Shown piece after piece: positions 7,202-13,574 of a stretch of 13,574 bases of DNA. The translations under genes and the position numbers were made by a program. Source of the DNA: Oscillospiraceae bacterium (GTDB lineage: Bacteria > Bacillota > Clostridia > Oscillospirales > Acutalibacteraceae); the NCBI GenBank assembly GCA_022508865.1, contig JAFLUK010000026.1, positions 1 to 13,574 on the forward strand, given 5' to 3'. Every line of letters begins with the position of its first letter. Position 1 is the stretch's first letter. A model generated the notes under the pieces. The model was given only the letters and a program-made list of their open reading frames with translations. It had not been told where the DNA came from and did no database searches.

Positions 7202-7636
7202 ATGAAAAAAATTCTGGTACTTTTGGGACCTAACCTTAATATGGTTGGTACAAGAGAAAAATCCATATATGGAGAAGAAAATGCAGAAACCATTAATAAA
7301 GACATTCTGAATTATGCAGAAAATGCAAACTTCAAGTGTGATATTTTTCAGTCTAATCATGAAGGGGAATTAATAGACATAATTCACCGTTCTCTCAATG
7401 AATATGATGGTGCAGTTATTAATGCAGGCGCTCTCACACACTATAGCTATGCATTAAGAGATGCAATTGCATCTGTTTCGGCAATACCTTTTGTTGAGGT
7501 TCATATGTCAAATATTCACAAGAGGGAAGAATTCAGACACCATTCCGTAATTTCTCCTGTTTGTGCAGGTCAGATTTGCGGATTTGGTAAAGATAGCTAC
7601 CGTTTAGGCATAGAAGCTTTAAAGGGTCTGATTTAA
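7202..7636 (+). CDS. aroQ: Type II 3-dehydroquinate dehydratase
   Basis: AroQ removes water from 3-dehydroquinate to give 3-dehydroshikimate, the third step of the shikimate pathway to aromatic amino acids. At 144 residues it has the size of the small dodecameric type II enzymes. The N-terminal GPNLNMVGTRE motif (9-19) leads to the mobile loop with Arg18 and catalytic Tyr23 (IYG). NAGALTHYSYALRDAI forms the substrate pocket, and FVEVHMSNIHKREEFRHHS holds the catalytic His and binding residues. I chose ATG 7202, with GAGG 8 bases upstream, over a TTG six bases earlier. Its stop overlaps the next start by one base (TAATG). No other shikimate gene is in view. Confidence 0.96.
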   Translation: MKKILVLLGPNLNMVGTREKSIYGEENAETINKDILNYAENANFKCDIFQSNHEGELIDIIHRSLNEYDGAVINAGALTHYSYALRDAIASVSAIPFVEVHMSNIHKREEFRHHSVISPVCAGQICGFGKDSYRLGIEALKGLI

Positions 7637-8706
7637 TGAATATTTACAGCGAAAGAATCAATCTCTTAAAAAGTAAGGTTAAGGATAATTCTTTTCTTAT
7701 AACTAACGATAAAAATATTTATTATTTTACAGGTCTTTGGGACAGCAACGGCTACTTGTTAGTAACTGAAAATAATGCTTATCTGCTTGTAGATTTTCGC
7801 TATGGTGAAGTTGCAGAAAAAACTGTGACATCTGCAAATGTAATTGTATTTGACAACTTCTTTGATGCCTTAAACAAACTGGCAAAAGAGAATGATATAA
7901 ATAGTTGTTACTTTGAAACTAATCATATGACTGTCAGTCAATTTAAGGAATTTGCAGAAAAGTTGAATTTTAGTCTTTTTGATAGTAATATCCTTGATAA
8001 TGTAATTGAAGAAATGAGAATTATTAAGGACAGTGAAGAGTATACACTGATGAAAAAGGCACAGGAGATTACAGAGCAGGCATATTATAACATTATTCCA
8101 TTGATGAAAGAGGGAACAAGCGAAAGAGAAGTGTCGGTAGCCCTTGAACATCAGATGAAACTACTTGGTGCAGATGACATTTCCTTTGATTTAATCACAA
8201 TAACAGGGGAAAAAACCTCTTTACCTCACGGTATGCCTTCTGACAAAAAGATAAAAACAGGTGATTTTTTCACACTGGATATCGGTGCAACTTATAAGGG
8301 TTATCATAGCGATATGACAAGAACTGTCTGTATTTGTGAACCAAGTGAAGAAATGAAGAAAGTTTACGGAATTGTTCTTGAGGCTCACAATCTGGCACTT
8401 GCGTCAGTGAAGCCGGGAGTAAAGTGTAGTGAAATTGATAAAATTGCAAGGGATTATATCTATGAAAACGGATATAAAGGTTGCTTTGGCCACGCTACAG
8501 GTCACGGTGTAGGACTGGATATTCACGAAAAACCCACCGTAGGACCAAAATGTGATACTATCCTTAAACAGGGTATGGTTATAACCATAGAGCCCGGAAT
8601 TTATCTCAAAGATAAATTTGGTGTAAGGATTGAAGATACTGTAATTGTTACCGAAAATGGTTATAAAACCTTTGCGACAATTCCCAAAGAATTAACTATT
8701 ATTTAA
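7636..8706 (+). CDS. M24-family Xaa-Pro aminopeptidase
   Basis: This is a dinuclear metal peptidase of the aminopeptidase P / prolidase family, which removes N-terminal residues preceding proline. The 356 residues match the short Firmicutes form. An N-terminal creatinase-like domain (about 1-125, with NIYYFTGLWDSNGYLLV) precedes the pita-bread catalytic domain. The five metal ligands are visible: D215 (LDIGA), D226 (HSDMTRT), H290 (HATGHGVGLDIHE), E319 (ITIEPGIY) and E333 (GVRIEDTV). It starts at the TAATG overlap with aroQ and was probably cotranscribed with it. The position aroQ-peptidase-efp is common in Clostridia. Whether it prefers dipeptides or longer peptides cannot be read from sequence. 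Confidence 0.93.
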   Translation: MNIYSERINLLKSKVKDNSFLITNDKNIYYFTGLWDSNGYLLVTENNAYLLVDFRYGEVAEKTVTSANVIVFDNFFDALNKLAKENDINSCYFETNHMTVSQFKEFAEKLNFSLFDSNILDNVIEEMRIIKDSEEYTLMKKAQEITEQAYYNIIPLMKEGTSEREVSVALEHQMKLLGADDISFDLITITGEKTSLPHGMPSDKKIKTGDFFTLDIGATYKGYHSDMTRTVCICEPSEEMKKVYGIVLEAHNLALASVKPGVKCSEIDKIARDYIYENGYKGCFGHATGHGVGLDIHEKPTVGPKCDTILKQGMVITIEPGIYLKDKFGVRIEDTVIVTENGYKTFATIPKELTII

Positions 8707-8713
8707 AAAATAG

Positions 8714-8742
8714 TTGCAATTTATGCCATTAGAATGTATAAT
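8714..8742 (+). promoter_or_regulatory. Promoter of the efp unit
   Basis: TTGCAA (8714-8719) and a perfect TATAAT (8737-8742) are 17 bases apart, giving a predicted start near 8749, about 50 bases before efp. It follows the end of the peptidase gene by only 8 bases. This gives efp expression independent of aroQ. Confidence 0.82.
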
Positions 8743-8756
8743 GTAGTACATAAGGT

Positions 8757-8776
8757 GTGCGATTACGCACTTTTTT
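8757..8776 (+). terminator. Short GC hairpin plus T6 in the efp leader (possible attenuator)
   Basis: GTGCG (8757-8761) and CGCAC (8766-8770) form a perfect 5-bp stem with an ATTA loop, followed directly by six Ts (8771-8776). It resembles a small intrinsic terminator, yet lies after the efp promoter and before its AGGAGG (8787-8792). It may end transcripts coming from the peptidase gene, attenuate efp, or simply protect the 5' end. The stem is short, so full termination is doubtful. Confidence 0.55.
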
Positions 8777-8799
8777 AATAATATTTAGGAGGATTACCA

Positions 8800-9357
8800 A
8801 TGATTTCAGCAGGTGATTTTAGAAACGGCGTTACTTTTGAAATGGATGGACAGGTTGTTCAGGTTATTGAATTCCAGCATGTTAAACCGGGTAAGGGCGC
8901 TGCTTTTGTTAGAACAAAGTATAAAAATGTTATTACAGGTGCTGTTGTTGAAAAATCTTTCAACCCTAACGACAAGTACCCAACAGCATTTATTGAAAGA
9001 AAAGATATGGAATACAGCTATGAGGATGGCGGTCTGTATTACTTTATGGATACAGAAACATGGGAATCTATTCCAATAAGTGCAGATATACTTGGAGATG
9101 CTTTCAAGTTTGTTAAAGAAAATATGGTTTGTAAAATCCTTTCCTACAAGGGCAAGGTATTTGGCGTAGAACCACCAAACTTTGTTGAACTCCAGGTTAC
9201 AAAGACTGACCCAGGCTTCAAGGGTGATACAGCAACAAATGCAACAAAGCCTGCAACTCTTGAAACAGGTGCAGAAATTAAGGTGCCGCTCTTTATCGAC
9301 GAAGGTGAAGTTATCCAGATTGATACAAGAACAGGCGAATATATGGGTAGAGCATAA
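8800..9357 (+). CDS. efp: Translation elongation factor P
   Basis: EF-P enters the ribosomal E site and relieves stalling at consecutive prolines. The 185 residues comprise the usual three beta-barrel domains: a KOW-like N domain (1-~63), an OB domain, and a C-terminal OB domain ending in the signature FIDEGEVIQIDTRTGEYMGRA region. The tip of domain I reads KPGKGAAF, with a lysine at position 32, the residue that is modified or acts unmodified in EF-Ps of the Bacillus type; an arginine of the EarP type is absent. ATG 8800 has AGGAGG 7 bases upstream. The stop overlaps the next gene by one base. No EF-P modification enzyme is in the window. Confidence 0.98.
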   Translation: MISAGDFRNGVTFEMDGQVVQVIEFQHVKPGKGAAFVRTKYKNVITGAVVEKSFNPNDKYPTAFIERKDMEYSYEDGGLYYFMDTETWESIPISADILGDAFKFVKENMVCKILSYKGKVFGVEPPNFVELQVTKTDPGFKGDTATNATKPATLETGAEIKVPLFIDEGEVIQIDTRTGEYMGRA

Positions 9358-9830
9358 TGAGTATGGATTTAACAGAAAAGATTTCTTACATCAAAGGTTT
9401 TGCAGAAGGCCTTAATCTTGATCAGAGCAAGGACGAGGTTAAGGTAATTAACAAAATTATTGATTTGCTTGACGATATGGCAGAGTCTGTTGCCGAACTT
9501 CAGGATTGCTATGATGAATCTGTTGACATCATTGATGCTATCAACGAGGATTTACTTGAGCTTGAAGATTATGTTTATGATGACTGCGATGATTGTGATT
9601 GCTGTGACGATGACGAGAAAAACCCTCTTTATGAGGTAACCTGTCCGCAGTGCGACGAAAAGATTGTTGTTAAAGAAGACGAGCTTCTCTGTGGTGAGAT
9701 TGATTGTCCGAATTGCGATGCTGTTCTTGAGTTTGATTTTTCCGATTTAATGGATGATGAACACAGTGACGGCTGTACATGTGGTTGCCACGACAACGAA
9801 CATCTCGGCGAAGATGACTTAATGTCATAA
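9357..9830 (+). CDS. CD1247-like acidic protein with zinc ribbon, coupled to efp
   Basis: The product is unknown. The N-terminal ~70 residues (LTEKISYIKGFAEGLNLD, then a long Asp/Glu-rich helix) resemble the CD1247 N-terminal family found beside efp in Clostridia. Then comes an acidic Cys run (DDCDDCDCCDDDE, 75-87), a classical zinc ribbon with CPQC (96-99) and CPNC (117-120), and a tail with CTCGCH (140-145) ending in acidic residues. With 157 residues it is very acidic and has no signal peptide, so it is cytoplasmic. The start overlaps the efp stop in TAATG; an ATG at 9363 is the alternative, and the ribosome binding site (GGGTAG) is weak, so coupling to efp is likely. Some databases name relatives AraC regulators, but no helix-turn-helix is visible here. 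Confidence 0.85.
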   Translation: MSMDLTEKISYIKGFAEGLNLDQSKDEVKVINKIIDLLDDMAESVAELQDCYDESVDIIDAINEDLLELEDYVYDDCDDCDCCDDDEKNPLYEVTCPQCDEKIVVKEDELLCGEIDCPNCDAVLEFDFSDLMDDEHSDGCTCGCHDNEHLGEDDLMS

Positions 9831-9849
9831 TCAATATTAACAAAATCCA

Positions 9850-9884
9850 ACCCTTGGGATATTATATCTCAGGGGTGTTTTTTT
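9850..9884 (+). terminator. Intrinsic terminator after the efp unit, overlapping the yunB start region
   Basis: An 11-bp stem, ACCCTTGGGAT (9850-9860) with ATCTCAGGGGT (9866-9876) including two G-T pairs, closes an ATTAT loop and is followed by G and seven Ts. It sits 19 bases after the CD1247-like gene. Its 3' arm holds AGGGGTG, the only good ribosome binding site for the TTG start of yunB at 9883. Confidence 0.88.
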
Positions 9885-10515
9885 GCTTAATAAAAAGATA
9901 AAGAAAAGACGAAAATATAAAAAGTACATTTTTTTGATTATTATATTTGCTGTGATAATTACCATTATCTTTGAAATTTACATAAAACCACTGCAAATAA
10001 AAATTATGGAAAACAGGGCAAAGGTAATTGTCGAAGCAAGAGTGTCTAAAATTGCAAGTGAGGTTATTGACTCATCAGAGTATGACTACAATAATCTTCT
10101 CGTGAAAAGCACCAGTGAAAGGGGAGTTGTTACATCGCTCAGCGTCAACTCTCAAGCTGTTAACAAGTTGCAAAATGAGTTTTCTGATGTATTTCAAAAT
10201 AAAATTGATGATTTGATTTCACAGCATTTTTCTTTACCGATAGGTGACCTCACAAATATTACAATGCTTGCAGGCAAGGGCCCAAGAATAAATTTTAATT
10301 ATGATATGACCGGTTCTGTAAATGTTGAACTTGAAAGCAGTTTTACTTCAACAGGAATTAACCAGACTCTTCACCGATTAAATATGAAGGTAAATGCAGA
10401 AATTGTGTTTATTAGCCAATCATATATGGAAAATATAACAATAAGTAATGACTTTGCAGTCAGCGAAACCGTAATTGTTGGAAATACACCCGATTATTTA
10501 TATCCAAAATACTAA
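9883..10515 (+). CDS. yunB: YunB-family sporulation protein
   Basis: The 210 residues open with a basic patch (KKIKKRRKYKKY), then one membrane span at about 15-33 (IFLIIIFAVIITII), then an extracytoplasmic domain with LPIGDLTNITMLAGKGPRIN and a later beta-rich half, the pattern of YunB. In Bacillus subtilis YunB is a mother-cell sporulation protein; the molecular role is not known. The TTG start at 9883 lies in the T run of the preceding terminator, with AGGGGTG 5-6 bases upstream. The next in-frame starts (TTG 9934, GTG 9952) lie inside the membrane span, so the TTG at 9883 is preferred. No sporulation-sigma promoter is obvious upstream. Presence of the gene suggests a spore-forming lineage. 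Confidence 0.85.
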   Translation: MLNKKIKKRRKYKKYIFLIIIFAVIITIIFEIYIKPLQIKIMENRAKVIVEARVSKIASEVIDSSEYDYNNLLVKSTSERGVVTSLSVNSQAVNKLQNEFSDVFQNKIDDLISQHFSLPIGDLTNITMLAGKGPRINFNYDMTGSVNVELESSFTSTGINQTLHRLNMKVNAEIVFISQSYMENITISNDFAVSETVIVGNTPDYLYPKY

Positions 10516-10522
10516 TTTGTTG

Positions 10523-10551
10523 TTGAAAAGTGGAATATATTGTGATAGAAT
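10523..10551 (+). promoter_or_regulatory. Promoter upstream of miaB
   Basis: TTGAAA (10523-10528) and TAGAAT (10546-10551) are 17 bases apart, and TGA directly before the -10 makes an extended -10. The predicted start near 10558 would fall within the ribosome binding site of the first ATG, which favours the TTG start at 10585 for this transcript. Confidence 0.65.
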
Positions 10552-10566
10552 AATAAGGATAATACA

Positions 10567-11997
10567 ATGGATAGGAGTATTGCTTTGCAAAAAAGTGACT
10601 TTTCAGATAAAAATTTTTTAGAAAAACAAGATTATTATCTAAATTTAATTTCTGAACTGATGGATATCAGAAAGCGTGGGGAAAAACCTCTTGCTTTTAT
10701 TCATACATACGGTTGTCAGCAGAATGTCGCCGATAGCGAAAAGATTAAGGGAATGTTGTATAAAGCAGGCTTTGACTTTACAGATAAGCCTGATGATGCA
10801 GATTTTATTCTTTTTAATACCTGCGCAGTAAGAGAGCATGCAGAGGACAGAGTTTTTGGCAATGTTGGTGCACTGAAAAATTTAAAGAGAAAGCACCCTC
10901 AAACTCTTATAGCACTTTGCGGTTGTATGATGGAACAAAAGCATATTGCCGACAGAATGTACAAGAGCTTTCCCTTTGTTTCTCTTGTGTTTGGCACACA
11001 TTCTCTGCAAAACTTCCCTGAACTGTACTACAGAACCTTGTTTTCAGGCAAAAGGGTATACGAAAGGGATAATGATGACAAGCTGATATATGAGGGGATT
11101 CCTGTAAAACGTGACGGCACATTTAAGAGTTGGCTTCCTATTATGTACGGCTGTGATAATTTCTGCACATACTGCATTGTTCCATATGTGAGAGGCAGGG
11201 AGAGAAGCCGTAAAAAAGATGATGTAATTAATGAAGCAAGAGAGCTTATAAATTCAGGCTATAAGGATATAACTTTGCTGGGACAGAATGTGAATTCTTA
11301 CGGAAAAGGTCTTGAAGAAAAGACAACATTTGCACAGTTAATAGGTGAGATAGACCAAATTGAGGGCGACTATTGGCTTAGATTTATGACCAGTCACCCA
11401 AAGGATTGCTCAAAGGAACTTATAGATACCATTGCTAACGGCAAGCATATCAGTAAGCACTTGCATCTGCCATTCCAAAGCGGCTCTGACAGAGTACTAA
11501 AGCAAATGAACCGACATTATGACAGAAAGAAATATCTTGAAATTATCAACTATGCAAAAGAGAGAATACCTGACGTTTCTCTTACAAGTGATATTATCGT
11601 AGGTTTTCCCGGAGAAACCTATGAGGATTTCAAAGAAACACTTTCTCTTATAAAAGAAGTTAAGTTCACTTCGCTTTTTACATTCATCTACTCACCAAGA
11701 GTCGGTACTCCTGCTGCAGAGATGGCTGACCCTATCTCCGCCGAGGAAAAATCAAAGTGGTTCCGTGAGTTGCTTGCAGTACAAGAAGAAATTGCGGCAA
11801 AAAGATGTGCCTCTATGGTTGGAAATAACGAAAAGATACTTGTTGAAAGTGTTAATGAGAAGAATGGAAAATTACAGTGCAGAAATTCAGGCAATATAAT
11901 TGTTGAATGTGAAGGTAGTTCTGATTTGATTGGTACTTTCCAAACAGCAAAAATCACAGAAGCAAGAAATTGGATATTAAGAGGAAAAATAGTTTAA
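10567..11997 (+). CDS. miaB: tRNA-2-methylthio-N6-dimethylallyladenosine synthase
   Basis: MiaB is a radical SAM methylthiotransferase that adds a methylthio group to isopentenyl-adenosine 37 of tRNAs reading UNN codons. The 476 residues have an N-terminal UPF0004 domain with cluster cysteines C50 (HTYGCQQN), C86 (NTCAVRE) and C120 (LCGCMM), and a radical SAM core with CDNFCTYC (C196, C200, C203). A C-terminal TRAM-type domain begins near residue 405. Both MiaB [4Fe-4S] sites therefore look complete. Two starts compete: ATG 10567 with AAGGA 7 bases upstream, and TTG 10585 with AGGAG 7 bases upstream, six codons shorter. The latter fits the promoter position better. It leads a group with the PAS, YlbF-like and mutS genes. 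Confidence 0.96.
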   Translation: MDRSIALQKSDFSDKNFLEKQDYYLNLISELMDIRKRGEKPLAFIHTYGCQQNVADSEKIKGMLYKAGFDFTDKPDDADFILFNTCAVREHAEDRVFGNVGALKNLKRKHPQTLIALCGCMMEQKHIADRMYKSFPFVSLVFGTHSLQNFPELYYRTLFSGKRVYERDNDDKLIYEGIPVKRDGTFKSWLPIMYGCDNFCTYCIVPYVRGRERSRKKDDVINEARELINSGYKDITLLGQNVNSYGKGLEEKTTFAQLIGEIDQIEGDYWLRFMTSHPKDCSKELIDTIANGKHISKHLHLPFQSGSDRVLKQMNRHYDRKKYLEIINYAKERIPDVSLTSDIIVGFPGETYEDFKETLSLIKEVKFTSLFTFIYSPRVGTPAAEMADPISAEEKSKWFRELLAVQEEIAAKRCASMVGNNEKILVESVNEKNGKLQCRNSGNIIVECEGSSDLIGTFQTAKITEARNWILRGKIV

Positions 11998-12000
11998 GTT

Positions 12001-12378
12001 ATGAAAATGTCAGAATTTTTTAAAAGTATTATTGATACAGACTTATGCGCGGTTGTAATATGTGACTTAAATCATAAAATAATATATATGAATCCTGCGG
12101 CTGTAGACAGATACAGCAAAAGCGGCGGCGCTTCCCTTATTGGTAAGTCAATTTTAGATTGCCATAATGCAGGTTCAGGTAGTATTATAAAAGATATTGT
12201 TGAGTGGTTTAAAGAAGATAAATCCAACAACAGAGTTTATACATTTCATAATGTAAAAGAAAATAAAGACGTCTATATGGTTGCACTTCGAAATGAAAAC
12301 GATGAACTGATTGGATATTACGAAAAGCACGAATATAGAAATGCTGAAACAGCAAAAATTTATGATTATAAGAAATAA
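12001..12378 (+). CDS. Small stand-alone PAS-domain protein
   Basis: The 125 residues appear to be one PAS fold and little else: an N-terminal helix (MSEFFKSIIDTDLCAVVI), a CDLNHKIIYMNPAAVDRYSK segment typical of the PAS core, GKSILDCHNAGS, a helix, then two strands ending ENDELIGYYEKHEYR. PAS domains sense ligands, redox state or partners; there is no kinase, GGDEF or DNA-binding part, so any output would need a partner. It begins 3 bases after miaB, with GAGG rather far (13-16 bases) upstream; ATG 12007 is an alternative. It ends 11 bases before the YlbF-like gene. The cysteine-histidine pair (DCHN) resembles the PAS part of DUF438-type proteins, a resemblance from memory only. Confidence 0.72.
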   Translation: MKMSEFFKSIIDTDLCAVVICDLNHKIIYMNPAAVDRYSKSGGASLIGKSILDCHNAGSGSIIKDIVEWFKEDKSNNRVYTFHNVKENKDVYMVALRNENDELIGYYEKHEYRNAETAKIYDYKK

Positions 12379-12389
12379 GGAGAATTATT

Positions 12390-12800
12390 ATGAACGAAAA
12401 TATTATTTCAATGGCAAGAGAAATCGGCAAATTGATTCAGGAAGAGGAATGTTACAAAAACCTTGAAAAAGCAAGAATTGCATCTGATGCAGACCAGGAA
12501 CTTCAAGGCCTTATTGGCGAATTCAACCTTAAGAGAATTGCAATTAACGAAGAAGGTATGAAGAAGGATAGAGATCAGGAGAAAATTCAGGAATTTAACA
12601 ATCAGATGCGTGAAATCTATGCTGATATTATGAAAAATGAAAATATGCTTGCATATAATGATGCAAAAACAGAACTTGACAAGCTTGTTGGCAGAATTGC
12701 TGCTATTGTTACTAATTGTGCAAACGGTGAAGATCCGGAAACAACAGATGTCCACGAGGGCTGTTCAGGCGATTGTTCAGGTTGCAGCAGTTGTGGTTGA
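12390..12800 (+). CDS. YlbF/YmcA-family protein with four-cysteine C-terminal tail
   Basis: The 136 residues are a helical YlbF/YmcA-type domain (about 1-110) with a flexible linker and the tail GCSGDCSGCSSCG, giving C125, C129, C132 and C135; C21 and C110 are further cysteines. In Bacillus subtilis, YlbF and YmcA act with YaaT as a complex carrying [4Fe-4S] clusters, which guides RNase Y and affects competence, biofilm and sporulation. The tail here could supply cluster ligands. By position (miaB before, mutS after) it matches ymcA; the domain alone does not decide between YlbF and YmcA. AAGGAG lies 7 bases before ATG 12390. No ymcA/ylbF partner or yaaT is in the window. Confidence 0.88.
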   Translation: MNENIISMAREIGKLIQEEECYKNLEKARIASDADQELQGLIGEFNLKRIAINEEGMKKDRDQEKIQEFNNQMREIYADIMKNENMLAYNDAKTELDKLVGRIAAIVTNCANGEDPETTDVHEGCSGDCSGCSSCG

Positions 12801-12845
12801 TGAATAAATCTAAAGGGAATTTTAAACGGGAAAGGAAGTGAGCAA

Positions 12846-13574
12846 ATGGCTGAATTATCACCAATGATGAAACAGTATCTAGAAATTAAAGAGAGGAACA
12901 AAGACAGTATTTTGTTTTTCAGACTTGGTGACTTTTACGAGATGTTTTTTGAAGATGCCAAGCTTGCTTCCAAGGAACTTGAGCTTACATTAACAGGAAG
13001 GGACTGTGGACAAGAGGAACGTGCTCCAATGTGCGGAGTTCCTTTCCATAGTTGCGACAACTACATAGCACGATTGGTTGAAAAGGGATATAAAGTAGCT
13101 ATTTGTGAGCAGACCGAAGACCCCGCAAAGGCAAAGGGTATTGTTAAACGTGATGTTATCAGAGTAATTACTCCGGGTACTGTTATAGAATCAAATATGC
13201 TGGACGAAAGCAAAAATAACTTTATTGCGTCTGCATTTATGGCTAATGGAAAAATCGGCCTTGCCTTTTGTGATATTTCCACCGGTGAAATGTTTGTAAC
13301 TGAAATTAACGGAGATGATTTGCAGGATAAACTGCAGGATCAGCTAATCAGCTACAACCCAAAAGAAATCTTAATAGGCGGAGATATTATTAATTTCACT
13401 TCCTTATCTGCTTTTATTAAAGATAAGCTTTCTGCATCTGTGGAAATGCTTACAGATGATGAATTTGGTTATTTCATTTGTCTTGACTCTGTGAAGCAGC
13501 AGTTTAAGGATAAGGATGTTGAACTCATCAAAGATAAAAATGAGCTTGTTTCCTCAATCGGTGCGCTCCTTAGT
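12846..13574 (+). CDS. mutS: DNA mismatch repair protein MutS, N-terminal part (3' end outside window)
   Basis: MutS finds mismatches after replication and recruits MutL. The frame runs from ATG 12846 to the window end with no stop, 243 residues, about a quarter of the protein. The N-terminal mismatch-recognition domain shows MMKQYLEIKERNKDSILFFR and GDFYEMFFEDA, with the Phe30-Tyr31-Glu32 wedge motif that stacks on the mispaired base, then ERAPMCGVPFHS and CEQTEDPAKAKGIVKRDVIR. The connector domain begins near NFIASAFMANGKIGLAFCDI. These features make it MutS1 rather than MutS2. AAGGAAGTGAG lies just upstream of the start. The gap from the YlbF-like gene is 45 bases without terminator or promoter. 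Confidence 0.97.
   Translation, partial: MAELSPMMKQYLEIKERNKDSILFFRLGDFYEMFFEDAKLASKELELTLTGRDCGQEERAPMCGVPFHSCDNYIARLVEKGYKVAICEQTEDPAKAKGIVKRDVIRVITPGTVIESNMLDESKNNFIASAFMANGKIGLAFCDISTGEMFVTEINGDDLQDKLQDQLISYNPKEILIGGDIINFTSLSAFIKDKLSASVEMLTDDEFGYFICLDSVKQQFKDKDVELIKDKNELVSSIGALLS

Noticed and set aside
9800..9882. Sporulation sigma-E promoter for yunB
   Set aside because: Fragments such as CATAATCA are present, but no matching -35 at the right spacing was found.
1..13574. Hidden defence, mobile or novel multi-gene system
   Set aside because: Every long open frame on the + strand is a recognisable core gene, gaps are short, and no integrase, transposase, direct repeat array or foreign base composition is seen.

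Overview
The window reads as ordinary chromosomal core sequence from a low-GC Gram-positive anaerobe. The most likely source is class Clostridia, and a Ruminococcaceae/Oscillospiraceae-type gut bacterium is my best guess. The grounds are AT-rich coding sequence, AGGAGG-type ribosome binding sites, GTG and TTG starts, the gene order smc-ftsY-rdgB-yhbY-nadD-yqeK-rsfS-leuS, an efp gene followed by a CD1247-type zinc-ribbon protein, a YunB sporulation protein, and miaB-(PAS)-ylbF/ymcA-mutS. All genes lie on the + strand. I see no mobile element, CRISPR array, tRNA, rRNA or riboswitch.

Region 1 (1-6729) is a tightly packed run: the 3' end of smc, then ftsY, rdgB, yhbY, nadD, yqeK, rsfS and leuS. 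Neighbours often overlap by 4 bases (ATGA, GTGA) or sit a few bases apart, so this is probably one operon. It joins chromosome organisation, SRP-dependent membrane targeting, nucleotide-pool cleaning, ribosome assembly and silencing, NAD synthesis, and leucine charging of tRNA. yqeK is broken by an apparent one-base frameshift.

Region 2 (6730-7190) is a free-standing rpsU unit. It has a near-ideal promoter, a short leader whose hairpin overlaps the Shine-Dalgarno sequence, a 58-residue bS21 gene and a strong terminator.

Region 3 (7202-9884) holds aroQ and an M24 aminopeptidase (1-base overlap). A second promoter follows, then a leader hairpin with a T run, efp, a coupled CD1247-like acidic Cys-rich protein, and a terminator.

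Region 4 (9883-13574) holds yunB, whose ribosome binding site and TTG start lie inside the preceding terminator. It is followed by miaB with its own promoter, a small PAS protein, a YlbF/YmcA-family protein with a four-cysteine tail, and the 5' end of mutS. The order miaB - YmcA-like - mutS matches the Bacillus miaB-ymcA-cotE-mutS locus, without cotE and with the PAS gene added.

I found no convincing unknown multi-gene system. The points most worth a second look are the split yqeK, whose two pieces happen to be arranged like coupled genes; the leader hairpins of rpsU and efp; the terminator that doubles as the yunB ribosome binding site; and the Cys-rich tails of the CD1247-like and YlbF-like proteins.
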